Below are positions 42,485-50,877 of a DNA stretch of 64,000 nucleotides, one piece after another. This stretch comes from Methanoregula sp. PtaB.Bin085 (lineage in GTDB: Archaea > Halobacteriota > Methanomicrobia > Methanomicrobiales > Methanospirillaceae). Position 1 is the first letter of the stretch. Each line of letters begins with the position of its first letter. The notes beneath the pieces were generated by a model, which was not told the origin of the DNA, did no database searches, and saw only the letters and a program-made list of their open reading frames with translations. The position numbers and the translations under genes were made by a program. The stretch covers positions 229,940 to 293,939 of the forward strand of contig NZ_MVQB01000013.1 of the NCBI RefSeq assembly GCF_002067035.1, in the 5' to 3' direction.

Positions 42485-43525
42485 ATGAATTACTCTGTCA
42501 TCACCGGACCGGTTTTCGGGCAGCATGACTGCGAAGGACATGTGGAGTGCCGGGACCGCCTTCTCGGCATCATCGATCAGCTGCCGCAGCAGGTTACTCG
42601 CCATGAGCCTGTCCCGGCAGCCCCGGGGGATATCGAGCGCGTCCACCACCCCGGCTACCTCAAATGGCTCCGGGCACAGTGCGATCGGAACGTGGAGTAC
42701 GACTTTGTCCGCGACTCGATCTTTGTCGGCGGGCAGTTTACCCCGAGTTCCCTCTTCTCCGGGTATATCGATGAGAACACGTATATCAACCCCCACTCGT
42801 ACGAGGTTGCCACGTACGCTGCCGGGTCGGCAATCGCCGCTGTCGAGCGCACGCTGGATGGCGAGAGCTGTTTTGCGCTGGTGCGCCCGCCCGGCCACCA
42901 TGCGGCAGCGGCATGGGCGATGGGGTTCTGCCTCATCAACAACATCGCGATCGCGGCCGCCAGGGCGCTCAGGATGGTGAACCGGATTGCCATCATCGAC
43001 TGGGACGTCCACCATGGCAATGGCACACAGGATATCTTTTACACCAGCGACCGGGTCCTGTACTGCTCAACGCACCAGGAGGATGCCTTCCCCCACACCG
43101 GCCATATCGAGGAGACCGGGACCGGCGCCGGCACCGGTTTCACCATCAATGCCCCGCTTCCCCGGAGAAGCACCATCGCCGACATTTCCCTTGTGTTTGA
43201 AGACGTGTTCCTGCCGGCCATCGCCCGCATGGATCCGGACCTGATCCTCATCTCCGCGGGCCAGGATGTCCTTTCCGATGACCCGGTTGGCGATATGCGG
43301 CTGCAGCCGGCGGATCTCGGGTTCCTGACCGGACTGGTCCTCGACCGGACACGGATGCCCCTCGCGCTCGTGCTCGAAGGCGGGTACGGTCCCTCCCACG
43401 GTGCGGCCGTACGGAATATCCTTGATGCCCTCGGGGGGGCACGCCCAGCCCGTGCGGACAGGACCCCGGCAAAGAAGACGGCAGGGCTGGTTGCCGGACT
43501 CCGGAACATGCACGACCTCTCCTGA
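42485..43525 (+). CDS. HDAC-family deacetylase (acetoin utilisation/class II type)
   Basis: A 346-residue histone-deacetylase-fold enzyme. The zinc site and active site are visible: RPPGHHAAAAWAMGFCLINN, then IIDWDVHHGNGTQDIFYTSD, and VLEGGYGPS with the catalytic Tyr. Archaeal members deacetylate lysine side chains, possibly of Alba or other proteins, or polyamines. The exact substrate is not evident. The ATG at 42485 gives the conserved N-terminus; a longer upstream frame from 42290 lacks it. It is divergent from fdhC. Confidence 0.92.
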   Translation: MNYSVITGPVFGQHDCEGHVECRDRLLGIIDQLPQQVTRHEPVPAAPGDIERVHHPGYLKWLRAQCDRNVEYDFVRDSIFVGGQFTPSSLFSGYIDENTYINPHSYEVATYAAGSAIAAVERTLDGESCFALVRPPGHHAAAAWAMGFCLINNIAIAAARALRMVNRIAIIDWDVHHGNGTQDIFYTSDRVLYCSTHQEDAFPHTGHIEETGTGAGTGFTINAPLPRRSTIADISLVFEDVFLPAIARMDPDLILISAGQDVLSDDPVGDMRLQPADLGFLTGLVLDRTRMPLALVLEGGYGPSHGAAVRNILDALGGARPARADRTPAKKTAGLVAGLRNMHDLS

Positions 43526-43587
43526 CGAAGAAGGCATCCCCGCAACAAACCGTTAAGGAAAATAAGGGGGAAGGCGAACGTGAAGGT

Positions 43588-44037
43588 ATGGATACACGGA
43601 TAATCGCTGTCCTCGCGGCCGGCATACTGGCAACGATCCTTCTGTCTGTCGTCTCGATATACCTCGGGGGGATTGCCATCATCATCGTTGCCGCGGTTGT
43701 CATGACCCTGCTGATCATGCAGGACTCCTCGTTCCTGCCGCAGGTTGACATACAGCTGCGCGAGGATGCAAAGGCGGTTGTTCTCATGAACAAAGGCAAT
43801 GCTCCCGCTGAGGGGATCCATGTAGCCCTTGTCCCGCTGAATATCGAGTATGACGTGGCAGTACTGTCCGTTGACGAGTCGCACGAGTTCGCGCTCCAGT
43901 CCATGCTCGCGGAAGCAAAGGCGGTTGTCACGTTCTCGAACGGAAATGGACGGACCTTCTCCCTCGTCAAGCAACTCTCCTCATCCGGGGAGTTCGATCC
44001 CCTGAAACCGACAATTCCCATTTTCGGCTGGAAGTAA
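43588..44037 (+). CDS. Membrane protein of unknown function
   Basis: A 149-residue protein with two N-terminal helices (about 5-24 and 27-44) and an extracytoplasmic beta-rich domain (about 50-149), with VVLMNKGNAPAEGIHVALVP and EFALQSMLAEAKAVVTFSNG. The pattern resembles CARDB-type or Ig-like domains in archaeal envelope proteins. The gene starts 62 bp behind the HDAC-family gene in the same direction and may be co-transcribed. No family is recognised. Confidence 0.75.
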   Translation: MDTRIIAVLAAGILATILLSVVSIYLGGIAIIIVAAVVMTLLIMQDSSFLPQVDIQLREDAKAVVLMNKGNAPAEGIHVALVPLNIEYDVAVLSVDESHEFALQSMLAEAKAVVTFSNGNGRTFSLVKQLSSSGEFDPLKPTIPIFGWK

Positions 44038-44114
44038 CCGGAAAACGTATCCCCTGGCGCGCTGCAGTCAGCACGCTCATTCCCGTCAGGCACCCGCAGC
44101 CGGCCGATCCCGCA

Positions 44115-45488
44115 TCAGGGTTTTTCCCGGGGGATTGTTGCGGGAATGGCAGGTGTGACAGCGGAACCGGTCCGGTACATGCCTTTTGGTGCATGGATGA
44201 CGAACCGTGCGCCACTGCCGGGCGTTCCGGTCTCGGATATGGAAAGCCCGGTAATGGAAAGGATCTCGCGGGTGAGGAAGAGGCCAAAGCCGGTATTCTT
44301 GAAATATTCCCTGCGGAAGATCTTCTCCTTGGCTGCGGCCGGGACGCCGACACCGTCGTCTTCAATGAGGATGTTTATACCATCCGGAGTCTCTTCCGCC
44401 CGCAGGGAGATCTTTGTCACTTTCTCACCGTGGCGCAGGGAATTCTCGACAAGGTTGTAGAACACCTTCTCAAGGAGCGGGTCGGCAAAGACCTGGACCT
44501 GGGGGAGGTCGAACGAGACCTCGACCCTGCGCAGGTCGAGGGTCGCGATCGCAAGAGAGACGGTCTCGGCGACATTCTGCCATTTCGGCGACTGCCCACC
44601 CACGTCCTGGTAATCCCGGGTGAAGAGGATCTGGCTCTTGATCGCGTTGGCAGCCGCCTCCTCCTTTGCGATATACTTCAGCAGCTCGGGATCCCTGGTA
44701 TCATTGCGCGAGATCTCAAGAAACCCGATAAGGGCCGTGAGCTGGTTGAGGATATCGTGGCGCGTGATGTTGTTGAGAAGGGTCAGTTTCTTATTGGCTG
44801 CCGTAAGCGCTTCCTGCGCCTGCTTGTTCTCGGTGATGTCAACGACCGTGCAGATGATCGTGGCATCGTCGCAGTCTGCGGCCGAGACAAGAGCCCAGTG
44901 GATGGCCCCGTCGTATGCCACGAGCCCGACTTCAATGTCCCGGACCCGGCGCTTGTCGCGGACCTGTTTCAGGAACTCGTCGAGCGCTGCCTTATCGGGA
45001 AGAAAATCTTTCAGGTTTCGCGTAATGATATCCCGGCATTCGAAGTGGAGGATGCTCGCGAACTTATAGTTGGCGTCGACGATGTTGAGAGTCTCCTTGT
45101 CGAAACGGAAGGCCCCTGCCTGCGAATTGTAATACGTGCCGCAGCTCCGCTCACCTTCCTTGTGGTAGACCTGCGAGTAGGTTGAGATGAGAACCCCGAG
45201 CGAGACAAAGATATAGAACCAGACCGTGGCAAGCATGTAGAGCCGGATAGTGGGGAGACCGATAATGAAGACGAGCGCAAGGTACATCCAGCCGACAAGG
45301 ACAGTGCCGTAAATGCTCAGCCGGGGACGGGCAAACGCAATGAGGATGATCGGGATAAGGTAAAAGTACGGGAAGACCTCGTAGATGCCCGCCGTGAGGC
45401 TCACGTACGTAATAATGGCAGCAGCAACGATACTCAGGACAATGGTAACATCGTACACTATCTGTCGCTGCGGCGTTATCGGTCGCAC
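44115..45488 (-). CDS. Membrane histidine kinase with PAS domain
   Basis: A 457-residue sensor kinase. The N-terminal region has four hydrophobic helices (about 14-33, 38-53, 60-78 and 84-102). It is followed by a PAS domain (about 118-228), the phospho-acceptor region LLNNITRHDILNQLTALIGF and a HATPase domain with VFYNLVENSLRHGEK, IEDDGVGVPAAAKE and NTGFGLFLTREILSI. It shares the TRHDIxNQ box with the kinases at 18938 and 33964. It ends without a receiver domain. A 77-bp gap separates it from the preceding convergent gene. Confidence 0.9.
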   Translation of the reverse strand: MRPITPQRQIVYDVTIVLSIVAAAIITYVSLTAGIYEVFPYFYLIPIILIAFARPRLSIYGTVLVGWMYLALVFIIGLPTIRLYMLATVWFYIFVSLGVLISTYSQVYHKEGERSCGTYYNSQAGAFRFDKETLNIVDANYKFASILHFECRDIITRNLKDFLPDKAALDEFLKQVRDKRRVRDIEVGLVAYDGAIHWALVSAADCDDATIICTVVDITENKQAQEALTAANKKLTLLNNITRHDILNQLTALIGFLEISRNDTRDPELLKYIAKEEAAANAIKSQILFTRDYQDVGGQSPKWQNVAETVSLAIATLDLRRVEVSFDLPQVQVFADPLLEKVFYNLVENSLRHGEKVTKISLRAEETPDGINILIEDDGVGVPAAAKEKIFRREYFKNTGFGLFLTREILSITGLSISETGTPGSGARFVIHAPKGMYRTGSAVTPAIPATIPREKP

Positions 45489-45717
45489 AATTCCACACCT
45501 GTTGTATCGTACCGGCGCGGTGCCGGCATACCTGTATGATACACTGGCAATCTACCTTATTAAAGGTATCAATAAGCCGGGTCAGGGGCCTTGCGGAACC
45601 CGGATGGCGTTGTGTGCGGGGGAAAACGCACGGGCCGGAACCGGGAGGGATATGATGGCAATGTCTATATCGTTCAACTCCGATTTACCGTTTTGATCAT
45701 CATCGGATGTGACAGGT

Positions 45718-47619
45718 ATGGGTGTGATTCCCGGTTATCGGATTACAGGTATTGCACTGTTGTTCATTCTCGCGTTTATCCTGCTCTGTACCAATGCCGG
45801 TGCAGCGGCCGCAAATACCGGCCAGAATACGGTAAACCCTGCGATCAGCCTGTCGGCTGATTATGTACTTGCATCTACGACCACACAGGCCCCCGGGTGC
45901 CAGGCTCCCTGCGAGTGCATGGCACAGAGTGCCGCACAGCAGAAATGGGGGGCGAACGGGTTTTTGCAGTGCAGCCAGATGCCGTGTTACCGGGTGGTGA
46001 CCGGCAGCACTGTCATCGCCTGGTATTGTTTCAAACCGCTGGAAACAACAACGACAACAGCGGTTCCGGTCTGCCAGGCACCCTGCGAGTGCCTGTCGGA
46101 AGGAGCCGCACAGCAGAAGTGGGGAGCGAACGGGTATACCCAGTGCAGCCAGACGCCCTGCGGGAGGGCATCGACCCTTGCCGCCGTCATCCCCTATTAC
46201 TGTTTTAAACCGGTGACAACGACGACAACGACGGCCTCCCCCGTCTGCCAGGCACCCTGCGAGTGCCTGTCAGAAGGAGCCGCGCAGCAAAAGTGGGGAG
46301 CGAACGGGTATACGCAGTGCAGCCGGACGTCCTGCGGCCAGGCCCCGACTGCTGCGGCGGTCATCCCCTATTACTGTTACCGGCAGGCTTCTGCCCCGGT
46401 AACAACAATAGCGGCAGTAGCGGTCCCGCAGGGGCTTACGACCATCAACCGGACGCTCGTGCGGGTCAATACCACAAAATCGATCCAGCTGGTGGCGGTC
46501 GATCCGGCCTATAAACTGCTCGATACGGACGGCGACGGCATCAATGATTTCATGGACAACTGCCCGAAAGTCAGGAATCCCTCGCAGGCTGATACGGACC
46601 CGGGACTCTCGATCTGCGGGCTTGAGGGAGATGGACCTGGGGTGACCCCTCAGCCCTGCATCACAATGTCCCCTGGCGACGGGGTCGGGGATGCCTGCGA
46701 TAACTGTCCCGCAGCCGTGAACCCGGACCAGGAGGATTCAGACGCGATGACCAGATGCGCTGTCCAGACCGCGGATACGGGAGGCGGAACAGTCTGCACG
46801 AAGGTTTCGGACGGGTTTGGCGACGCCTGCGACAACTGCCCGTATGTGTTCAACCCCGATCAGGCTGATGCCGACAGCGACGGCACGGGTGATGCATGCC
46901 AGAACCCGTGCAGCATGAGCGCGAACGCGGTTGGCAACTTCTCGTGGACAACGTGGCGGGGGATGAACTGGATGACATCGGTCAAGGACCAGGCAGCCTG
47001 CGGTTCGTGCTATGCCGAGTCCCCGACCGGGACGCTCGAGGCGGTGTACAACATCGAGCAGGGAAGCCAGAAGAATCTCGACACTGCCGAGCAGGTCTTT
47101 GTCTCGCCATGCTTCTCGCCCGTTCCCGGCTCCTGTCTCGGTGGCTCCGAAGGTGAGGTGATGAAGGATATCCGGGACCATGGTGTCCCGGACGAGTCGG
47201 TCCTGCCGTACCAGTCGCAGCACTGCGCCCATGATGACGGCACCGGCCACCTTGCATGTAATGCCGGCATCGGCGCGCACTGCTCGATCCCGAACTCCTG
47301 CAACATGGGAGCGCTCGCCCCGGACCATGTCTGGAAGACCACGAGCTACGGTTCCTCTTCCGGCACGGTCAGCCATGTCAAGCAGCAGCTGCTCTGCAAA
47401 GGGCCGCTTTCCGTCTGCTCGGGCTCATGGTGGCACTGCGTTGTGCTCGTGGGGTGGGACGACAACCGTAACGGCGGCTCCTGGCTGATCAAGAACAGCT
47501 GGGGCACCGGCTGGGGCACCAACGGGTACGGGTGGATCAGGTTCTCCGGCGAACCGAAGAGCGAGATCCGCGAGGCTGCCACGTACATGAGCGGGATCAC
47601 CCGCGTCGGGGGTGCATGA
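45718..47619 (+). CDS. Exported papain-family (C1A) cysteine protease with Cys-rich repeats
   Basis: A 633-residue exported protein; ATG at 45718 (a GTG at 45709 is also possible). After the signal peptide, three Cys-rich units of exactly 58 residues begin at C61, C119 and C177, with CQAPCECLSEGAAQQKWGAN and Thr-rich spacers. Thrombospondin type 3-like calcium repeats follow at about 270-400 (DTDGDGINDFMDNCPK, GDGVGDACDNCPAAV, DGFGDACDNCPYVF). The C-terminal C1A domain has the catalytic Cys and oxyanion Gln in SVKDQAACGSCYAES, the His in WWHCVVLVGWDD and the Asn in WLIKNSWGTGWGTN, so the active site is intact. No membrane anchor is seen. It leads a three-gene run of Cys-rich exported proteins. 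Confidence 0.9.
   Translation: MGVIPGYRITGIALLFILAFILLCTNAGAAAANTGQNTVNPAISLSADYVLASTTTQAPGCQAPCECMAQSAAQQKWGANGFLQCSQMPCYRVVTGSTVIAWYCFKPLETTTTTAVPVCQAPCECLSEGAAQQKWGANGYTQCSQTPCGRASTLAAVIPYYCFKPVTTTTTTASPVCQAPCECLSEGAAQQKWGANGYTQCSRTSCGQAPTAAAVIPYYCYRQASAPVTTIAAVAVPQGLTTINRTLVRVNTTKSIQLVAVDPAYKLLDTDGDGINDFMDNCPKVRNPSQADTDPGLSICGLEGDGPGVTPQPCITMSPGDGVGDACDNCPAAVNPDQEDSDAMTRCAVQTADTGGGTVCTKVSDGFGDACDNCPYVFNPDQADADSDGTGDACQNPCSMSANAVGNFSWTTWRGMNWMTSVKDQAACGSCYAESPTGTLEAVYNIEQGSQKNLDTAEQVFVSPCFSPVPGSCLGGSEGEVMKDIRDHGVPDESVLPYQSQHCAHDDGTGHLACNAGIGAHCSIPNSCNMGALAPDHVWKTTSYGSSSGTVSHVKQQLLCKGPLSVCSGSWWHCVVLVGWDDNRNGGSWLIKNSWGTGWGTNGYGWIRFSGEPKSEIREAATYMSGITRVGGA
45898..46383 (+). repeat. Triplicated 174-bp repeat within the papain-like protease gene
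   Basis: Units start at 45898, 46072 and 46246, each 174 bp (58 codons). Units 2 and 3 are nearly identical in the first half. They encode the Cys-rich module and a Thr/Pro linker, indicating recent tandem duplication. Copy number may vary between strains. Confidence 0.8.
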
Positions 47620-47622
47620 GCT

Positions 47623-48198
47623 ATGGCACCGGATGCGAAAATTCCTGCGATCATTTTCCTGCTGCTGGCAGCCCTCATTGCCGCTCCCCCGGCGGGAGCC
47701 ATGATCAATCCATCGGCCGGCTATTGCGAGGCTCTCGGGTACCAGTACACGGTCACGGTCGCTGCTGACGGAGGCATGACCGGATTCTGCGTGCTCCCGG
47801 GCAACCGGAGCGTTGATGCGTGGCAGTTCCTTGAAGGAAAAACAGCTCCGGAGTTCAGTTATTGTAAAAAGCAGGGGCTCGAGATCCGGACGGTTATTGA
47901 CCCTGATGTATGCGGGATGCTTGGCGACACCTGCGCTGTCTGCATCAAGGGCGACGGGTCAGTGCAGGAAGTGACAAGGATGATGGGAATTGATTTCCGC
48001 GAGAAGATCTGCAGCGGGAATATCTGCTGCGATCCGGCAACGGACATCTCCTGTTCATTCGCGCAGGGAACAAATGGCAGTACCGGCACGGACGGCTCCG
48101 GGCAGAAAGACTGGCTGTCGCTCGCGGTCATCGGCATCATTGTCCTCCTGATTATTGCAGCAGCAGCGTACTTCCTGATGAGGAAGAAGATCCCGTAA
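47623..48198 (+). CDS. DUF333-like exported, C-terminally anchored protein
   Basis: A 191-residue protein starting 3 bp behind the protease gene. After a signal peptide come two DUF333/hemolysin-like motifs, SAGYCEALGYQYTVTVAADG with FCVLPGNRSVDAWQFLEGK, then a further Cys-rich stretch with CGMLGDTCAVCIKG and CCDPATDISCSF. The C-terminus has one transmembrane helix (about 165-185) and a basic tail. DUF333 proteins are small exported proteins with unknown function. Tight spacing suggests an operon with the protease; a membrane-linked partner or substrate is possible. Confidence 0.82.
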   Translation: MAPDAKIPAIIFLLLAALIAAPPAGAMINPSAGYCEALGYQYTVTVAADGGMTGFCVLPGNRSVDAWQFLEGKTAPEFSYCKKQGLEIRTVIDPDVCGMLGDTCAVCIKGDGSVQEVTRMMGIDFREKICSGNICCDPATDISCSFAQGTNGSTGTDGSGQKDWLSLAVIGIIVLLIIAAAAYFLMRKKIP

Positions 48199-48361
48199 TG
48201 ATTTCCGGGCGCCTCAATTTTTTTGGATTCTCCGCAGCAATCCGGTTTATCCGATCCCGGCAGGTGTGAGCCGGTGACAGCAATCTGACCTTATTTTGCT
48301 ACAGTTTCGGGAAAAAAACCGATATCATTAATATTCACAACGGAGTATGGAATGATTGTCT

Positions 48362-49282
48362 ATGTCGCGTATTCACCATGTTTTCCTTTTCACGGTGGTC
48401 ATACTTGTCCTGATCACTGCCGGCTGCACCCAGACCACGGGCCCGAATGCTCTGATGACACCACAGCCAACCCCCGAACCGACACAGGTACCTGCCGCAC
48501 CCGCAGGTACAGGCACGATACCGCCGGGTGCAGCGGGAACGCAGGCGGCAGGCACCTGTAACGCAGACACCATGAACGATGCTGCCAACTGCGGCGGGTG
48601 CGGGTATGCCTGCCCGGCCAACGCGCTCTGCCAGCAGGGGCAGTGCTACTGTAAGGAAGGATATACCGTTGAGAATAACGGGTGCGTGGCCGCGCCTGCC
48701 GGTTCCGCCACACCCGGGACAGGCTGCCCAGCCGGTATGAGCCCGTGCCCTGACGGATACTGTTACGAGCTTGCGAACGATGCCTCCAACTGCGGCATCT
48801 GCGGGAACCAGTGCCCGTCCGGCATGATCTGCAGCGCATCGACCTGTTCCAATGTGCCCACTGAGAGCACAACGGCTGTCCCGACAACAACAACAGCTGC
48901 GGCAACGACCACGGTCACCACAACCACGACCATTACCGGAGCGGTATCCCCCGGCGGGTTTCATTTAAGCTGCGCGGCAATCGGCCTGAAAGACTGCGGC
49001 GGGACCTGCGTGAACACATCGACAAACAACGGGAACTGCGGCACCTGCGGCAACATCTGTTCGGGACTCAAGCCAACCTGTTGTGGCGGGACCTGTACAA
49101 GCCTCAAGTCGGATGAATCCAACTGCGGCACCTGCGGGCACAAGTGCGGCCTGACGTCCACCTGCGAGAACGGCTCCTGCAAGGCAAAGGCAGTTGTCAC
49201 GGTATGGTCGAAATCACCGCTGGTCACGGTGAAGGTGACCGTGCCGAAATATGAGAAGCAGTTTGAATTGCCCGGTTACTAA
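48362..49282 (+). CDS. Lipoprotein with repeated NCGxCGxxC cysteine motifs
   Basis: A 306-residue protein. The signal peptide ends in a lipobox-like VLITAGC. A Thr/Pro/Ala-rich linker leads to Cys-rich units with the Stigma1-like motif: AANCGGCGYACPANALC, ASNCGICGNQCPSGMIC, NGNCGTCGNICSG and ESNCGTCGHKC. Between units 2 and 3 is a long Thr/Ala/Pro stretch that would be extended and possibly glycosylated. The ATG at 48362 gives a standard signal sequence. Proteins with such repeats are found on archaeal and bacterial surfaces; their role is unknown. It completes the Cys-rich cluster at 45.7-49.3 kb. Confidence 0.8.
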   Translation: MSRIHHVFLFTVVILVLITAGCTQTTGPNALMTPQPTPEPTQVPAAPAGTGTIPPGAAGTQAAGTCNADTMNDAANCGGCGYACPANALCQQGQCYCKEGYTVENNGCVAAPAGSATPGTGCPAGMSPCPDGYCYELANDASNCGICGNQCPSGMICSASTCSNVPTESTTAVPTTTTAAATTTVTTTTTITGAVSPGGFHLSCAAIGLKDCGGTCVNTSTNNGNCGTCGNICSGLKPTCCGGTCTSLKSDESNCGTCGHKCGLTSTCENGSCKAKAVVTVWSKSPLVTVKVTVPKYEKQFELPGY

Positions 49283-49513
49283 GATCCGGCACTTTTTTTT
49301 AATTTTAAGGAACTTCCCGGTATCCCTTTTTCAGGTCATTGGAAAATGTGTGGCAGCCAGGGCACTACCGACCGGCACCACTCACAGGAATTTCTGTAGC
49401 ACGGGCTTGCGTATACACTCTGCCGGAACAGCGTGACGAAAGAGGATTGCCGGATGAAGCAACCCGATAGGTGTTGTACAGGTATGGCGGCGGAATGAAC
49501 CTGCCGCAATCAG

Positions 49514-50068
49514 TTACCCGATATACCCCTCGAGCATCGCGAGCGCCTCGATCTCCCGCTTCCCGCCACACTTCCGCACAAGGCCGGCGTGGTACTCGAT
49601 GTGCTTTTTCAGGTCAATATCACGGGTGATCCGGTACCGCGTCGCATGCACAGTTGCGTCAATGAGGCTGTTGAAGCCACGGTTTATCGGGTGTACGGCA
49701 ACATTCTCAATCAGTTCCTTCTCGGGTGTCAGCGAGACCGTGATCGCTTCAGCGGTCCGGTGTTCGACTGTTGCCGTGAACGCTGCCCAGGCGTCGGCTC
49801 CGGCAAGGCGGTGCATGATCTTCCCGTTCACCGGCTCTTCGATGAACTGGTCCTTGTGCAGGTCCTCGAACGCGGTCTTCACGTACAGCACCGGGTCGTG
49901 CACGATGTTTGCCACCAGCCAGCCGTCACGGGAAACGTTCTGTTCCGTGTGGCTGCCCAGGAAGAGGACGGCGTGGTACCTCTTATCCCGGTAGTGGATG
50001 CCGATAGGGGCGGCATTGAAGGTCGTGGTGGCGATGACCTCGTTGATGCCGCCTCCTAAGAGTCCCAT
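49514..50068 (-). CDS. DUF447-family protein, flavin-reductase-like fold
   Basis: A 184-residue protein of the archaeal DUF447 family (split-barrel, FMN-binding-type fold). Motifs: GINEVIATTTFNAAPIGIHY at the start, HTEQNVSRDGWLVANIVHDP in the middle and NRGFNSLIDATVHATRYRIT near the end. Homologues are found in methanogens and in the tetrahydromethanopterin gene islands of methylotrophs, as I recall, but no reaction is established. The gene overlaps the CitG-like gene by 13 bp and is the last of three tightly coupled genes that begin with marker 9. Confidence 0.85.
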   Translation of the reverse strand: MGLLGGGINEVIATTTFNAAPIGIHYRDKRYHAVLFLGSHTEQNVSRDGWLVANIVHDPVLYVKTAFEDLHKDQFIEEPVNGKIMHRLAGADAWAAFTATVEHRTAEAITVSLTPEKELIENVAVHPINRGFNSLIDATVHATRYRITRDIDLKKHIEYHAGLVRKCGGKREIEALAMLEGYIG

Positions 50069-50877
50069 GACCAGCCCTCGCCAAGTGCGATATAGATGGC
50101 TGCAATGATGATATCGGCAGTCGAGCCCGGGTTGATGTCCCGCTGGATACAGTCCTCGTCCAGCTGTTTGATCGAAAGTTTCCCGTCAAGAACATCCCGG
50201 GCGCGGAGCATGGTCTCGCGGGCTATGTCGATCCCGTGCTTCTTGATGATAAACGTGTCCGGCTCGGTGGCAAGGAGCGTGAGGAAGGCATCGACAACCG
50301 ACTGCCGCCCGGGCCCGAGCTCTTTCAGGAGATCGGCACCGCGGCGGACAAGGCGGAACCCGGTTACCCACTCGCGGGCCACCATATCGTTGGCGGCCGA
50401 GTGCTGCATGATGTCGAGGAGTGTCATGTCCCGGTCGCGGATTGCCGCAATCGCTCCGGGATCGTTGACATCCAGCTCGTCAGTCTCGTTCATCTTCACC
50501 GATGTCAGGGCAAAGGCCTTGTAGAACGCCACGGCATCGGAGGTGTCGGTCTTCGAAACGGCTGCTATAGCACCGGGGATGTCCTTTCCGTACAGGAGCG
50601 GGACGAGGAGGATGAACGCCCCGAAATGGGTGTTGCCCCCCGCATGGCAGCTGGTGTCGCGGACCGCGTGCCCGATGATCTCGCCGATACGCCCCTTCCC
50701 AGACTCAGCCTCCTCAAAGGCAGCCCGGGCAAAGATCGTGGAGGCAAGGAAGTGTTCAAGCCGGGTCTCCGGGTAGTCATGGCACCGGTCTACGTTCCCC
50801 GGCTTGGGATATGCCGTCACTTCGAGCATCATGGCAAGCTGAGCCCGTTCGACCGGTCGCATGACAAAACAGTTCAT
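50056..50877 (-). CDS. CitG/MdcB-like triphosphoribosyl-dephospho-CoA synthase family protein
   Basis: A 273-residue all-helical protein. The CitG pattern is visible: RAQLAMMLEVTAYPKPGNVD near the start, CHAGGNTHFGAFILLVPLLY in the middle, and NPGSTADIIIAAIYIALGEG at the end. The family adds triphosphoribosyl to dephospho-CoA in citrate lyase maturation, but there is no citrate lyase in methanogens, so an analogous transfer to another cofactor is likely. The start at 50877 forms a TGA/ATG overlap with the marker 9 gene; the 3' end overlaps the DUF447 gene by 13 bp. The longer upstream frame lies inside marker 9 and is rejected. Confidence 0.88.
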   Translation of the reverse strand: MNCFVMRPVERAQLAMMLEVTAYPKPGNVDRCHDYPETRLEHFLASTIFARAAFEEAESGKGRIGEIIGHAVRDTSCHAGGNTHFGAFILLVPLLYGKDIPGAIAAVSKTDTSDAVAFYKAFALTSVKMNETDELDVNDPGAIAAIRDRDMTLLDIMQHSAANDMVAREWVTGFRLVRRGADLLKELGPGRQSVVDAFLTLLATEPDTFIIKKHGIDIARETMLRARDVLDGKLSIKQLDEDCIQRDINPGSTADIIIAAIYIALGEGWSWDS

